A DNA stretch of 64,000 bases, from NCBI RefSeq assembly GCF_001050515.1, contig NZ_CAHS01000006.1, positions 248,001 to 312,000 of the forward strand, written 5' to 3'. The position numbers were made by a program, and so were the translations under genes. A model generated the notes under the pieces. It searched no databases and was not told the origin of the DNA. It saw nothing but the letters and a program-made list of their open reading frames with translations. The stretch is from Erwinia piriflorinigrans CFBP 5888. Lineage in GTDB: Bacteria > Pseudomonadota > Gammaproteobacteria > Enterobacterales > Enterobacteriaceae. Below are positions 27,456 to 36,998 of the stretch, one piece after another (the first letter of the stretch is position 1; every line of letters starts with the position of its first letter).

Positions 27456-28008
27456 GGGTACCCTTGCCATACTTACGGAGGTTTAACATTGCGCGATGCA
27501 AAAGTGATTTAACCGCAGAAACGGACATATTATTTTGTGCCGCCGCCTGCGCCAGGCTTTGTTCACCGAGATGCACGAACTCCACCATCTCGCGCTGGCG
27601 CGGCGGCAGACTGTCCAGATATCCGGTCAAAACTTCACTTTCTTCGCCCCTGGTGGACTCAAAATTATCCGGCTCTGCGGCCTGATTAAGTAACGCATCC
27701 TCATCCTGCACCTCCTGACGGCGACCTGACTGGCGTAGCGCGTCAATTGCCCGCGCTGAGCTGATGGCCGCCACCCAGGGCAGAATGGGACGCTGTGGAT
27801 CGTAGGTATGACGCACGCGGTGGATAGCCAGTAACGCTTCCTGAACCACGTCTTCAACCAACGCCTCATCGCAGATTTTTCTGCGCACAAATGCCCGGAT
27901 GGCGGGAACCATCGCTTTCAAAAGCCTGTTATAGGCTGCTTTGTCGCCAGCCTGCGCGCGGGCCATCAGTGCAGGCCAGGCCCGCGCATCGGCTTCATTA
28001 TCTGACAT
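27442..28008 (-). CDS. ECF sigma factor (SigF/NrsF-associated type)
   Basis: 188 residues from ATG 28008, preceded by AGGG; a start at 28047 without a good ribosome site is also in frame. Region 2 spans about 20-95 (ALVEDVVQEALLAIHRVRHT, ILPWVAAISSARAIDALR). Region 4 spans about 125-180 (LDSLPPRQREMVEFVHLGE, MSVSAVKSLLHRAMLNLRKY). It should direct RNA polymerase to a small stress regulon. It follows the DsbD-like gene by about 73 bases and overlaps its likely anti-sigma factor, so the whole unit can be autoregulated from the promoter before the peroxiredoxin gene. Confidence 0.93.
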   Translation of the reverse strand: MSDNEADARAWPALMARAQAGDKAAYNRLLKAMVPAIRAFVRRKICDEALVEDVVQEALLAIHRVRHTYDPQRPILPWVAAISSARAIDALRQSGRRQEVQDEDALLNQAAEPDNFESTRGEESEVLTGYLDSLPPRQREMVEFVHLGEQSLAQAAAQNNMSVSAVKSLLHRAMLNLRKYGKGTHEKS

Positions 28009-28081
28009 CGTCAGCCCTGAAATGAATGGGGTGACGCCTGAAGTCATGGTGCATGGCGATCGCTTTTTATCATCGGTTGGC

Positions 28082-29320
28082 TCACGTTTTTTTCCCCTTC
28101 ACCGTGGCGCGATCGAGCGCGGAGATAACGATCTGAGGCGTCAGCACCTGTGGCAGCACCACCGGTTTACCTCCGTTTGCAGGATAAACAACATACAGCG
28201 GCAGCCCGCCACGGCCGAAATCACTGAGCGCCTGTTCGACATCAGGATTGTAATTGGTCGAGTCGGCGATCATGTAAATGGTGCCGGTCCGTGCTATCGC
28301 GGATTTAACCGCCTCGGTTGACAGCGAGGTGCGATCGTTCACCTGGCAAGTGATGCACCAGGAAGCGGTAAAGTTGACCAGAACCGGTTGTCCTTGCCCT
28401 TTTACTGCTTCCACCTTCTGCGGTGACCAGGCCACCGTCGCTGCGGCTTCAGAGCTTTCAGCGGAGGCAGCCTGGTGGGAATACGATCCAATATTAGCCA
28501 GCGGCGGCACAACCAGCAAAACGAATATTGCGCTGGCGATATGCATCGGCCAGTGGCGCTTTCCCATCATACGGCGCTTCTGCGCCTTGCCATACAGCCA
28601 GGCGGCAAAACTAAGTACGATGCAGCACGCCAGTATCGCCGCCAGCGCGAATGAACCCGCCTGTCGCTCCAGAACCCAGATCAGCCAGGCGACCGCCCCC
28701 AGCATCGGAAATGCGAGTCCATGCTTTAGCGTGACCATCCAGGCGCCAGGCGCTGGCAGTATGCGTGCCAGCAGTGGAAAAAAGGAGATTAGCGTAAATG
28801 GGGCGGCAAAGCCCAGTGCCAGTGCTATAAAGATCACCAGACCGATCGGCGTTGGCTGAGTCAGCGCATAGCCGATGGCGCTGGCCATAAACGGGGCGCT
28901 ACAGGGAGTGGCAACAATAATCGCCAGTGCTCCGGTCAGCGCGGAGCCGGTTAAACCTGCGCGCTGACCGCCCACTTCACCGACCCGCTGCACTGAAAGG
29001 CCAATCTCAAACAGGCCGAACAGATTAAGCGCCGACGCCAGCATGACCAGCGCCAGAAGGGCGATAACCAGCGGTGATTGCAACTGGAACCCCCAGCCGA
29101 CCGCCGAGCCGCCCGAGCGCGCCAGCATCAGTGCGCCAGCCAGCGCCAGCATGGTGACCACCACGCCGAACAAAAAGGCCAGGCCTTCAGCTCTGGCCTG
29201 AGCGGGTTTGTCATGATGGCGGATCAGGCTCAACGCCTTGAGTGAAATAACCGGAAAAACGCACGGCATCAGATTGAGAATAATGCCACCCAGCAGGGCG
29301 GCAGCGATGGCTGTTAGCAT
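28082..29320 (-). CDS. DsbD/ScsB-like thiol-disulfide electron carrier lacking the N-terminal alpha domain
   Basis: 412 residues. It begins directly with the membrane beta domain: NLMPCVFPVISLKAL (Cys20) and VATPCSAPFMASAIG (Cys140) are the two transmembrane redox Cys of DsbD, with about eight membrane segments to residue 275. A C-terminal thioredoxin domain holds Cys322-x-x-Cys325 (ASWCITCQ). The periplasmic alpha domain of classical DsbD is absent and cannot be hidden upstream, because the peroxiredoxin gene ends 24 bases before. It could pass electrons from cytoplasmic thioredoxin to a periplasmic partner, most simply the co-encoded peroxiredoxin. Confidence 0.9.
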   Translation of the reverse strand: MLTAIAAALLGGIILNLMPCVFPVISLKALSLIRHHDKPAQARAEGLAFLFGVVVTMLALAGALMLARSGGSAVGWGFQLQSPLVIALLALVMLASALNLFGLFEIGLSVQRVGEVGGQRAGLTGSALTGALAIIVATPCSAPFMASAIGYALTQPTPIGLVIFIALALGFAAPFTLISFFPLLARILPAPGAWMVTLKHGLAFPMLGAVAWLIWVLERQAGSFALAAILACCIVLSFAAWLYGKAQKRRMMGKRHWPMHIASAIFVLLVVPPLANIGSYSHQAASAESSEAAATVAWSPQKVEAVKGQGQPVLVNFTASWCITCQVNDRTSLSTEAVKSAIARTGTIYMIADSTNYNPDVEQALSDFGRGGLPLYVVYPANGGKPVVLPQVLTPQIVISALDRATVKGKKT

Positions 29321-29344
29321 AATGGACCTGGTTAGACAGAGGCG

Positions 29345-29908
29345 TTAAGCCGGGTTGGCCTGACGGTATTTTTTGACTGCATCCATCGCTTTCTGGATGT
29401 GCGCTTGTGGATTTTTATCACTATAGCTGAGCAAAATTTTGCCGTCTGGCGCGATGACGTACGACGTACGGTCGGACAGTGTTTTACCGTTGAACTGCAT
29501 CGTGCTTTGATATTCTCCAGCCACTTTGGCGCCAGGATCGGCGGCTACCGTGAATTTGTCACGACACTCCAGCTGGGAAAATTTAGCGATTTGGTCAACA
29601 TTACCGGCGGTAACGCCGATGACGGTAGCCCCTTGTTTTTTGAATTCATCGGTTGCTTCGGCGAAAGCGTGTGCTTCCAGGGTACAGCCCGCACTGAATG
29701 CTGCTGGGAAGAAATAGAGCACCACTGGCCCTTTCTGTAATGACTGCTGAAGTGAGAACGTCGTTGGCTTACCCGCCAGTGCGGCCTTCAGCTGAAAATC
29801 AGGGGCTTTCTCACCTGTTTGCAAAGCGGCAAGTGCAGAGGTGACAGGTAGAGTGAGGCTAAGAATGGCTGCGGCAGCCAGCGTGCTAAGGGTGCTTTTC
29901 TTACGCAT
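29345..29908 (-). CDS. Periplasmic peroxiredoxin (AhpC/BCP type)
   Basis: 187 residues with a Sec signal peptide (about 1-27, ending SALA). The thioredoxin-like fold contains YFFPAAFSAGCTLEAHAF; Pro68, Ser72 and Cys75 match the PxxxS/TxxC active site. A second Cys115 (QLECRDKF) is a candidate resolving residue. It should reduce peroxides in the periplasm. First gene of the four-gene redox operon, with the DsbD-like protein as a likely electron donor and the ECF sigma factor as a likely activator. Confidence 0.92.
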   Translation of the reverse strand: MRKKSTLSTLAAAAILSLTLPVTSALAALQTGEKAPDFQLKAALAGKPTTFSLQQSLQKGPVVLYFFPAAFSAGCTLEAHAFAEATDEFKKQGATVIGVTAGNVDQIAKFSQLECRDKFTVAADPGAKVAGEYQSTMQFNGKTLSDRTSYVIAPDGKILLSYSDKNPQAHIQKAMDAVKKYRQANPA

Positions 29909-29962
29909 TATGGTTTCTCCAATATGGGGCAGGCGTTAGCGCCTGCTGACCTTAAACTGAGT

Positions 29963-29988
29963 TTCGCTGATGCCAACGAAAAGGTTGC
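29963..29988 (-). promoter_or_regulatory. Candidate SigF-type ECF promoter for the peroxiredoxin operon
   Basis: On the minus strand GCAACC (29988-29983) is followed after exactly 16 bases by CGAA (29966-29963). This is one base from the GTAACC-N16-CGAA consensus I recall for Caulobacter SigF. It places the transcription start about 45-50 bases before the peroxiredoxin ATG. The match is short and not tested. Confidence 0.5.
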
Positions 29989-30046
29989 GGTCGGGAGAAA
30001 ATATTTTTGCGCTTTTATTCAGGTCTGGCGTTGCCGCCAGCAACCC

Positions 30047-30469
30047 TTACTCATAGTGATTCTCAAACCAGCTTTCTAAGATGATCACTGCGGATAGCGA
30101 GTCAACGTTGCCCTTGCTAAGCGCGCGAAATCCCCCTCGTTCAAACAGTTCCGCCCGGGCTTCTACCGTGCTCAGTCTTTCATCGTGCAGATCAACCTGT
30201 ACGCCGAAGCGCCCGTGCAGACGGTTGGCAAATTTACGCGCCCTTGTCGTTAACGGCTGTTCGCTACCGTCCATATTCAGCGGCAGCCCGACCACAACCC
30301 GCTCCGGCTGCCACTCTTTCAGCAGGGCTTCGATCCTGTTCCAGTCAGGAATGCCGTCATTCGCTTTCAGCGCGTTTAGCGGACGGGCTGTGCCCGTTAA
30401 CTGTTGGCCAATGGCGACGCCGATACTTTTTGTACCGAAGTCAAATGACAGAAAGGTCTGACTACTCAT
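30047..30469 (-). CDS. ruvX: Putative pre-16S rRNA nuclease RuvX/YqgF
   Basis: 140 residues, full length. RNase H-like fold starting [15 protein letters not shown] with the first catalytic Asp, then [25 protein letters not shown] and a final Asp in [11 protein letters not shown]. Needed for 5' end maturation of 16S rRNA. Its ATG overlaps the yqgE stop by one base (TAATG). Confidence 0.95.
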   Translation of the reverse strand: MSSQTFLSFDFGTKSIGVAIGQQLTGTARPLNALKANDGIPDWNRIEALLKEWQPERVVVGLPLNMDGSEQPLTTRARKFANRLHGRFGVQVDLHDERLSTVEARAELFERGGFRALSKGNVDSLSAVIILESWFENHYE

Positions 30470-31032
30470 TATGCATGTCCTGCTTCACTGGCAATATTGT
30501 GAATATCGACGCCGATGCTTTTTGCTGCTTCGCGCCAGCGTTCAGCTATCGGAGTGTGAAACAGGATATTGCTGTTAGCAGAAGTCGTTAACCACGCATT
30601 CTCCAGTAGCTCTTGTTCCAGCTGGTCTTTTTCCCAGGCGCAATAGCCGAGGGCAACCAGCACGTTATCCGGCTGTTCGAGCGTGCCGAGTGTTTCCAAC
30701 ACGTCACGCGAGGTGGTGATCACCGTGTTATCCGACACGCGAATACTGGAGGTAAAGGTCTTTTGTGCCGAGTGCAGAATGAAACCGCGATCCTCTGCTA
30801 ACGGGCCACCGGCGAACACCGGCTTATCCAGTTTGATGTCAGTTTCGCGTGCGGTGGGGGTAATTTTGAGCTTCTTCAAAATACCCTCAACCGTCAGATT
30901 TTCCATCGGCTTATTCACGATCAACCCCATTGCGCCGTCAGAATTGTGTTCACAGATATAAACCACTGAACGCTTGAACAACGGGTCCTGCAATGTGGGC
31001 ATGGCAATCAAAAAATGATGCTGTAAATTCAT
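30469..31032 (-). CDS. yqgE: YqgE/AlgH family protein
   Basis: 187 residues of the DUF179 family: [20 protein letters not shown], then [14 protein letters not shown] and [15 protein letters not shown]. Small cytoplasmic protein of uncertain function, usually next to yqgF/ruvX as here. Translationally coupled to ruvX; 89 bases after gshB on the same strand. Confidence 0.95.
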   Translation of the reverse strand: MNLQHHFLIAMPTLQDPLFKRSVVYICEHNSDGAMGLIVNKPMENLTVEGILKKLKITPTARETDIKLDKPVFAGGPLAEDRGFILHSAQKTFTSSIRVSDNTVITTSRDVLETLGTLEQPDNVLVALGYCAWEKDQLEQELLENAWLTTSANSNILFHTPIAERWREAAKSIGVDIHNIASEAGHA

Positions 31033-31121
31033 ACTTAATGTTCTGTAGTCTGGTTAATACCCGCGCTAAACAGGCGGGCATTAAAGGTTAGCCGTGGGGC
31101 AATCGGCTCCCGCAGTAACAA

Positions 31122-32066
31122 TCAGGCGAGGCGTTTTTCGATAGCATCCATCAGCATTGCGGTAACCGAGATCGGAAACGCGGCTTCGATCTCACGAATG
31201 CAGGTTGGACTAGTGACATTAATTTCGGTCAGCTTGTCGCCAATAATATCCAAGCCAACAAAAATCAGCCCCTTCTTCTTCAGAACAGGCGCCACGCGAC
31301 GAGCTATTTCCCAGTCACTGTCAGAAAGAGGTCGTGCTTCGCCACGCCCTCCGGCCGCCAGGTTGCCACGCGTTTCACCCGATTTGGGGATGCGTGCCAG
31401 GCAATAGGGTACTGGCTCACCGTCTACCACCAGCACGCGTTTATCGCCATCTTTAATCGCTGGCAGATAGTTTTGTGCCATGCAATAGGCGCTACCGTGC
31501 CCGGTCAGGGTTTCAACGATGACCGACAGATTTGGGTCTTCCTGTTTGACGCGGAAAATCGATGCGCCACCCATTCCATCCAGCGGTTTGAGGATGATGT
31601 CACCATGCTGCTGCCAGAACTCACGGATCTGGCTGGCGTTGCGGGTCACCAGCGTATCTGGCGTCAGGTCGGCAAACCATGCGGTGAAAAGCTTCTCATT
31701 ACAGTCACGCAGGCTTTGCGGCTTGTTCACAATCAGCGTGCCTTTTTCTTCTGCACGCTCAAGAATGTAGGTGGCGTAGATAAACTCGGTGTCAAACGGG
31801 GGATCTTTACGCATCAGCACCACGTTCAGGTCAGACAGCGCAATATCCTGCTCATTGCCGAAGGTAAACCACCGATCGTAGTTGTGCTCAACGCTTAGCA
31901 GGCGCGTACGCGCTCGCCCTTCGCCGCCGCGCAAATAAAGATCGTTCATCTCCATATAGTGAATTTCGTAACCACGGCGCTGTGCTTCCAGCAACATAGC
32001 AAAGCTGGAATCTTTTTTAATATTGATGGAGGTTATCGGGTCCATCACTATGCCAAGTTTGATCAT
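31122..32066 (-). CDS. gshB: Glutathione synthetase
   Basis: 314 residues. Joins gamma-glutamylcysteine and glycine using ATP. The N-terminal domain starts MIKLGIVMDPITSINIKKD; the ATP-grasp part has DIILKPLDGMGGASIFRV, the glycine-rich loop GETRGNLAAGGRGEARP and the metal site near GLDIIGDKLTEINVTSP. Upstream, 163 bases separate it from rsmE, with a 9-bp dyad at 32144-32164 (CTCATCGGA / TCCGATGAG) that may mark the rsmE transcript end. Confidence 0.96.
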   Translation of the reverse strand: MIKLGIVMDPITSINIKKDSSFAMLLEAQRRGYEIHYMEMNDLYLRGGEGRARTRLLSVEHNYDRWFTFGNEQDIALSDLNVVLMRKDPPFDTEFIYATYILERAEEKGTLIVNKPQSLRDCNEKLFTAWFADLTPDTLVTRNASQIREFWQQHGDIILKPLDGMGGASIFRVKQEDPNLSVIVETLTGHGSAYCMAQNYLPAIKDGDKRVLVVDGEPVPYCLARIPKSGETRGNLAAGGRGEARPLSDSDWEIARRVAPVLKKKGLIFVGLDIIGDKLTEINVTSPTCIREIEAAFPISVTAMLMDAIEKRLA

Positions 32067-32229
32067 TATTCTCTCCGCTTTAAGCTATCTTTTGCCATTT
32101 TAAATGGATGCCGTGTTCAGACAAGCTATTCAGTATCAGTACGCTCATCGGATGATCCGATGAGTGAACAAAGTACATCCCCTTCAGCCACATTCTGGAA
32201 CCGGCAATCATGCCGATGCCCGGTTGGGT

Positions 32230-32961
32230 TTAGCCTAAATCGCCAAAACGCACCTGCAAAGCAGTAATTGCCGTCAGGGCGGTTGTCTCGGTACGCAGCA
32301 CGCGTGGGCCTAGCAGAATATCAGTAAAATCATATTGTGCCGTCATGCCAATTTCATCGGCAGAAAGTCCACCCTCCGGACCAATCAACAGGCGCACACG
32401 CTCCACCGGCTGCGGCAACGTATTGATGCTGTGCTCTGCACGGGGATGAAGGTTGAGCTTGAGTCCCCGATCCTCTTCTGCGCACCACGCTTCCAGCGTC
32501 ATTGGATGACGCACTTCAGGGATGCGGTTACGCCCACACTGCTCACAGGCGGCGATGGCAATTTTCTGCCACTGCTGGATCTTTTTCGCCAGTCGCTCTG
32601 CATCCAGCTTTACGCCACAGCGCTCGGAAAACAAGGGGGTAATGACATTTACGCCCAGTTCGACTGCTTTCTGGATGGTAAATTCCATTTTTTCACCGCG
32701 CGACATCACCTGTCCAAGATGAAGGTAAAGCGGTGACTCGCGGCTGTCGGCGCGGCTTGCGTGGATCCTGACATGTACATTTTTTTTGTCGGCCTGAATA
32801 ATTTCAGCGGCAAAAGTCAGATTCGTGCCATCAAACAGTTCCAGCATCTGGCCTGGCCCCATTCGCAGTACGCGGCCAACATGATTAGCCGCCTCTTCAC
32901 TCAGGGCTATCTCATTGCCAGCGTCTAGCGGCGCGGGGTGATAAATGCGGGGTATGCGCAT
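32230..32961 (-). CDS. rsmE: 16S rRNA (uracil-1498-N3)-methyltransferase
   Basis: 243 residues, SPOUT-class methyltransferase. An N-terminal PUA-like domain ([12 protein letters not shown]...) precedes the knotted SAM site [18 protein letters not shown] and [16 protein letters not shown] near the end. Full length, and in the E. coli order between endA and gshB. Confidence 0.95.
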   Translation of the reverse strand: MRIPRIYHPAPLDAGNEIALSEEAANHVGRVLRMGPGQMLELFDGTNLTFAAEIIQADKKNVHVRIHASRADSRESPLYLHLGQVMSRGEKMEFTIQKAVELGVNVITPLFSERCGVKLDAERLAKKIQQWQKIAIAACEQCGRNRIPEVRHPMTLEAWCAEEDRGLKLNLHPRAEHSINTLPQPVERVRLLIGPEGGLSADEIGMTAQYDFTDILLGPRVLRTETTALTAITALQVRFGDLG

Positions 32962-33014
32962 GGAAATCCTGTCAAAGTTTACATATCAATGTCGTGCAGT
33001 TTAGGCCAGCGATT

Positions 33015-33728
33015 TTACCGCTGGCAAGCCTGCTGTACATAAGGGTTATTATTTCCCTGCACAAGGGCAATCCGCCGATCGCGTTCGCACTCCCACGGCG
33101 TAACCGGGTAAAGCCGGTTCCAGGCGGTCATCAACCGGGTCTGCTGTTTTGACATGCGCAGCTGATACTGGTCACGCATATAAAACCAGGTTCGGGCGAT
33201 GGCTCCACGCGCACGCTCTGGCGGTTCGGCCCGTTTATTTTTGAAATCGACCTTCATGGCACACTGGCCATACTGTTGGTCGCCGCCGTTCCACTGTTCG
33301 TACATGAAGTTACCGCGATCGCCGTTGACCTCACCAATGGACGGTTGCAGGTTATGCAGATCGCTTTCCATCCGGCGATAGACAGGATCCTTGGCGCAGT
33401 TCTTGCGTCCACCGTCCTGCCAGCACAGGCGCTGGTGGCCAAAGGTCCAGGCAGGGACAACATGCTCCCATTCAATACGGCTGGCGCGGACGGCACTTTT
33501 GCGTACCTGGTAGCCACAGGAGGCCAGGTCGGGCACGCCCTTTTTCCCCTGCCAGTGAATGGTACAGCCACAATAAAATGAGCCTGGGGCATCGTGATGA
33601 ATTCGCGCCGCAAAGGCTTTAGCCTGGCTAAAATTATTCTGCTGGTAGTGATCCAGGCTTAGAGCGTGGGCGAAAAGGGAAAAACAGGGCAGGGAGAACG
33701 CCAATAAGGCCAAAAATTTTCGAGACAT
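33015..33728 (-). CDS. endA: Periplasmic endonuclease I
   Basis: 237 residues with signal peptide 1-22 (SLFAHA). The His-Me-finger nuclease core is present: [11 protein letters not shown] with the catalytic His, [21 protein letters not shown] with metal ligands, and eight Cys in all (including CGCTIHW, ASCGYQV and FGHQRLCWQ). It degrades double-stranded DNA in the periplasm. Confidence 0.96.
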   Translation of the reverse strand: MSRKFLALLAFSLPCFSLFAHALSLDHYQQNNFSQAKAFAARIHHDAPGSFYCGCTIHWQGKKGVPDLASCGYQVRKSAVRASRIEWEHVVPAWTFGHQRLCWQDGGRKNCAKDPVYRRMESDLHNLQPSIGEVNGDRGNFMYEQWNGGDQQYGQCAMKVDFKNKRAEPPERARGAIARTWFYMRDQYQLRMSKQQTRLMTAWNRLYPVTPWECERDRRIALVQGNNNPYVQQACQR

Positions 33729-33850
33729 GTTCCAGTAAATCTGTAATCCATAAAACGGTGATGGAGAGTAGCAGATGTACGGGGTATAACGAATAATGGC
33801 TTGAAATATAAGCCTGGTATCGTATGTTTTTCAATCAACTATTGGAGTTT

Positions 33851-34363
33851 TTAAGACTGCTGGAAGTCGCCGGGCTGGAGGAGGTCACCACAATGCAGGC
33901 AGCGATATTCGCTTTCGCCCCGGACTATCCGGTTATGACGGCGCACGCTCAATTGATGCTGCTGGCAGCGACAGCGGTAAGGAAAAGCACGGCTGCGCAC
34001 TGAGGCTATCGCAAACTGATGGGTACGACGCGCGGGCAGGCCCAGAACGCTTTCCATCATCCATTTCCACTCTTTGCCATGCGGCGCGACGCGGCCAAAG
34101 TGCTTCCAAACCAGCAGATGTGCCAGTTCGTGGGGTACGACTTCATCAATAAACGCCTGCTGGTTTTCCAACAGTAGCACCGGGTTCAGGCGAATTTCCC
34201 AACTTTGCAGCCAGGCCGTTCCTGCCGCCGTACCTCGCTGTTTGTAATGCAGTGTGGGTTCTGGATAGGTGCTCTCGAGCCGCAGATTGGCCTGCTGAAG
34301 TTTCTCGCGCAGCCTGCGCATAACGGCCTGTTGTAAACAAATGGGGATTCTTTCGGATTTCAT
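33851..34363 (-). CDS. sprT: SprT zinc metalloprotease-like protein
   Basis: 170 residues from ATG 34363 ([20 protein letters not shown]), which matches the E. coli start; the frame runs 29 codons further upstream without similarity. HELAH (His78, Glu79, His82) is the zinc motif, and a Cys/His-rich tail ([16 protein letters not shown]) forms a second zinc site. Related to eukaryotic Spartan proteases; bacterial function is not firmly known. Confidence 0.94.
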   Translation of the reverse strand: MKSERIPICLQQAVMRRLREKLQQANLRLESTYPEPTLHYKQRGTAAGTAWLQSWEIRLNPVLLLENQQAFIDEVVPHELAHLLVWKHFGRVAPHGKEWKWMMESVLGLPARRTHQFAIASVRSRAFPYRCRCQQHQLSVRRHNRIVRGESEYRCLHCGDLLQPGDFQQS

Positions 34364-34448
34364 AAGCGCAGAATACGGCGTGCTGGCGGTCAATTCAAGC
34401 CGCGCGCAACCCCGTTGTCGGACAAAAATAGCGCGGGCCTGATAAAAC

Positions 34449-34477
34449 AACAGGCCAGCATGATGCTGGCCTGTTTT
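34449..34477 (-). terminator. Terminator after galP
   Basis: AACAGGCCAGCA and TGCTGGCCTGTT form a 12-bp stem with a 3-base loop. On the minus strand it is followed by GTTTTATC; on the plus strand by TT, so it could act in both directions. Confidence 0.85.
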
Positions 34478-34505
34478 AACTTTTGAATCAACGTATTAGT
34501 ACGGA

Positions 34506-35903
34506 TTAATCACGCTGACCAATATCACGCAGTTTCTTACCGTTTAACAGGTTACGCTCGATGTGCTCCAGCGAAATATTTTTGGTTTCCGGGATCAGCC
34601 ACAGGGTAAGAACAATAAAGAACAGGTTGAGTGCCCCGTAAACCCAGAAGGTATTGGCGTTACCGAGATTGTTCAGCATGGTCAGGAACGTTGCCCCGAC
34701 GATCATGTTAGCAATCCAGTTAGTGGCAGTCGAAACGGTAATGCCGAAATCGCGCCCTTTCAGCGGCTGGATCTCTGAACACAGTACCCAGATCAGCGGG
34801 CCGGCACTCATGGCGAAACCGATGATAAACATCAGCAGCATGGCAATCGCGAAGTACTGTCCGCTGCTGGAGCTGATGCCGAAGTGCAGCATCGTACCCA
34901 GCACGCCCATGCCCAGTGCCATGACCATAAAGCCGAGGATCAGCGTTGGCTTACGCCCCCAGCGATCCACCAGACCGATCGCAATAAATGTGGCCAGCAC
35001 GTTAATCAAACCAACAATTACCGTCCCCCACATCTGCTGGGTAGTATTGGCAAATCCGGCAATTTCAAAAATTTTCGGTGCGTAATACATGATCACGTTC
35101 ATGCCGGTGAACTGCTGCATCACCTGCAATAACACACCGAGATAAACCGCACGACGGAAGTTGCTGTTGCCTTTGAACAGCGACCAGCCGGACTGTTTGA
35201 TCTTCAGGCTTTCGCGGATCTCATCCAGTTCGCGTTTAGCCTGCTCGCTGGTGTCGCGCAAGCGATCCAGCACGCGCTGAGCGCTGCGGAAGTCCCCTTT
35301 TGCCGCCAGCCAGCGCGGGCTGTTGGGCAGAAAGAAGACGCCAACCAGCAATAGCAGGGCTGGAATGGTAATCACGCCCAGCATCCAGCGCCATTCGCCG
35401 GTATAGCTAAAGGCCGTGTCGGAGAGGTAAGCACCGAGAATACCGATGGTAATCATCAACTGATAAAGCGAGATCATGCTGCCACGGATTTTTTCTGGCG
35501 CAATTTCAGAGAGATAGAGCGGGGCGGTGTATGACGCTACGCCAACGGCCAGGCCCAGCAACACGCGGGCGACGATCAGCATCTCCGGGTTGGGAGAAAG
35601 CGCTGACCACAGGGAGCCGATAACAAACAGCACGGCGCCGATCATCAGGCTCTTTTTGCGTCCCAGATAAGAGGACATCCAGCCGCTGCCAACGGCACCA
35701 ATGGCGGCACCAAACATCATTGAGCTGACGATCCACTCCTGTTGATGAGGCGTTACGCTAAAATCTTTAGCGATAAAAGGCAGTGCCCCGGCAATGACAC
35801 CGATATCCAGACCGAACAGCAGGCCAGCCAGTGCCGCAAGGAAGCAGACGAACAGGGTCATGGCCTTGTTTGAAGTCCTGCTTCGTTTTTTCTTTTCAGG
35901 CAT
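34506..35903 (-). CDS. galP: Galactose:H+ symporter
   Basis: 465 residues, 12 predicted membrane segments, MFS sugar-porter family. Signatures: [65 protein letters not shown] and [12 protein letters not shown] at the C-terminus. Close to E. coli GalP in length (464). A CRP-like site and a GalR/GalS-like operator lie 130-165 bases upstream, supporting galactose control. Confidence 0.93.
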   Translation of the reverse strand: MPEKKKRSRTSNKAMTLFVCFLAALAGLLFGLDIGVIAGALPFIAKDFSVTPHQQEWIVSSMMFGAAIGAVGSGWMSSYLGRKKSLMIGAVLFVIGSLWSALSPNPEMLIVARVLLGLAVGVASYTAPLYLSEIAPEKIRGSMISLYQLMITIGILGAYLSDTAFSYTGEWRWMLGVITIPALLLLVGVFFLPNSPRWLAAKGDFRSAQRVLDRLRDTSEQAKRELDEIRESLKIKQSGWSLFKGNSNFRRAVYLGVLLQVMQQFTGMNVIMYYAPKIFEIAGFANTTQQMWGTVIVGLINVLATFIAIGLVDRWGRKPTLILGFMVMALGMGVLGTMLHFGISSSSGQYFAIAMLLMFIIGFAMSAGPLIWVLCSEIQPLKGRDFGITVSTATNWIANMIVGATFLTMLNNLGNANTFWVYGALNLFFIVLTLWLIPETKNISLEHIERNLLNGKKLRDIGQRD

Positions 35904-36034
35904 AACGCCTCCGTTAAGTAGTACCGCATATTGTTGTTATAAACCGTCATTCTTCAAGCAGCAGGGGCGGTAGCCGCGTTCTGCAACTCGAATTATTGAG
36001 GTGTCGAATGGTAGAAAACTTGGCCATGCAAGAC

Positions 36035-36050
36035 TGTGCGACAGATCACA
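36035..36050. promoter_or_regulatory. Candidate CRP site upstream of galP
   Basis: TGTGC-N6-TCACA, one mismatch from the TGTGA-N6-TCACA consensus, at 132-147 bases before the galP start and adjacent to the GalR-like palindrome. Confidence 0.6.
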
Positions 36051-36053
36051 CCA

Positions 36054-36069
36054 GTGTAACCGGTTACAA
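36054..36069. promoter_or_regulatory. Candidate GalR/GalS operator upstream of galP
   Basis: GTGTAACCGGTTACAA contains the perfect palindrome TGTAACCGGTTACA, close to the GTGNAANC/GNTTNCAC operator recognised by GalR and GalS. E. coli galP is controlled by both GalR/GalS and CRP, and the same pair occurs here. Confidence 0.7.
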
Positions 36070-36998
36070 CTAAATTCTTGCAGAAAAAGCGTTTTTATCC
36101 CTGTTGCAGAGCGTTTTAAGCCGTAAGCCATAGCAAATTATAGTGTGTACTATCCATTCGGACGAAAAATATCAGACAGTGCTGAAAATTGCTCATTTTA
36201 ATCGACGCCATAATAGTTTTATATTGTAAATAGAGAGGATAATCATCGAATTGGATATGTAATCGTTAACAAAAAGACATAGAAAGGGAGACTCTTGAGG
36301 TTACATTAGATTGCTAAAACGGTCACCTGGCCATTGGACCGATTCGAGTGACTCATCTGTTGATTGCTCCTCGTCCTGAAGAACGAAGATCCCCACTTAA
36401 CGAGCCGAACCTGGGTCGCTTGCTACAAATCAGGATTGACAGTCCCCAGAAAGCCAGCATTACCAGTCTGATAGTTTTGATATGACGTTGAGCATTTAAT
36501 GTCGTGGTCATTAGCATACCCGCACACAAGTACTATTAACTGACATCGAAAGGCATTTTTGTATGGTGGAATTGTAACAACCATAACGTTTTGGAAGGGG
36601 TATAGGTCAATAGTGACAATGCTCCGCCTGGCCCATTCCACATTGCCCTGTACTGGGCACGCAATTCACTCCAGTTGGCATTCGCTTCCTGCTTTAAGAT
36701 TCACCTTGTGGTTATCTCGTTGTATTGTTTGGAAATTCGGTGATGTTACGTTTTTATTAATGGTGCTGAAAAATTAAAAAAATGACTAGCCTGATTGCAA
36801 AGGAATTAAAATTTATAAAACACCAATTAAATTTTCTTCTGGTTATTTATCTCTAGCAAAGGACTATTTAAATATTTTCCTTTATTTAATAAATTACCAT
36901 CTTAATAATAGAGATGTAATGCATCTTAATGTTTACATACATCCTTTTTTATAAGAAGATATATTTAGTCTAATCATTGTAAAAAAGGATTTGAGTCA
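36070..36998. other. Intergenic region between galP and the DUF6543 gene, no gene seen
   Basis: About 930 bases. The left part belongs to the galP promoter. From about 36160 to 36770 there are only short frames with stops in all phases; the stretch 36300-36700 is more GC-rich than its flanks and could be decayed foreign DNA, but I recognise no transposase. The last 220 bases are extremely AT-rich and lead into the large gene. I looked for a hrp-box (GGAACC...CCAC) before the large gene and found none. Confidence 0.55.

Noticed and set aside
36780..36998. hrp-box for type III secretion control before the large DUF6543-like gene
   Set aside because: No GGAACC-N15/16-CCAC match was found; the region is simply AT-rich.
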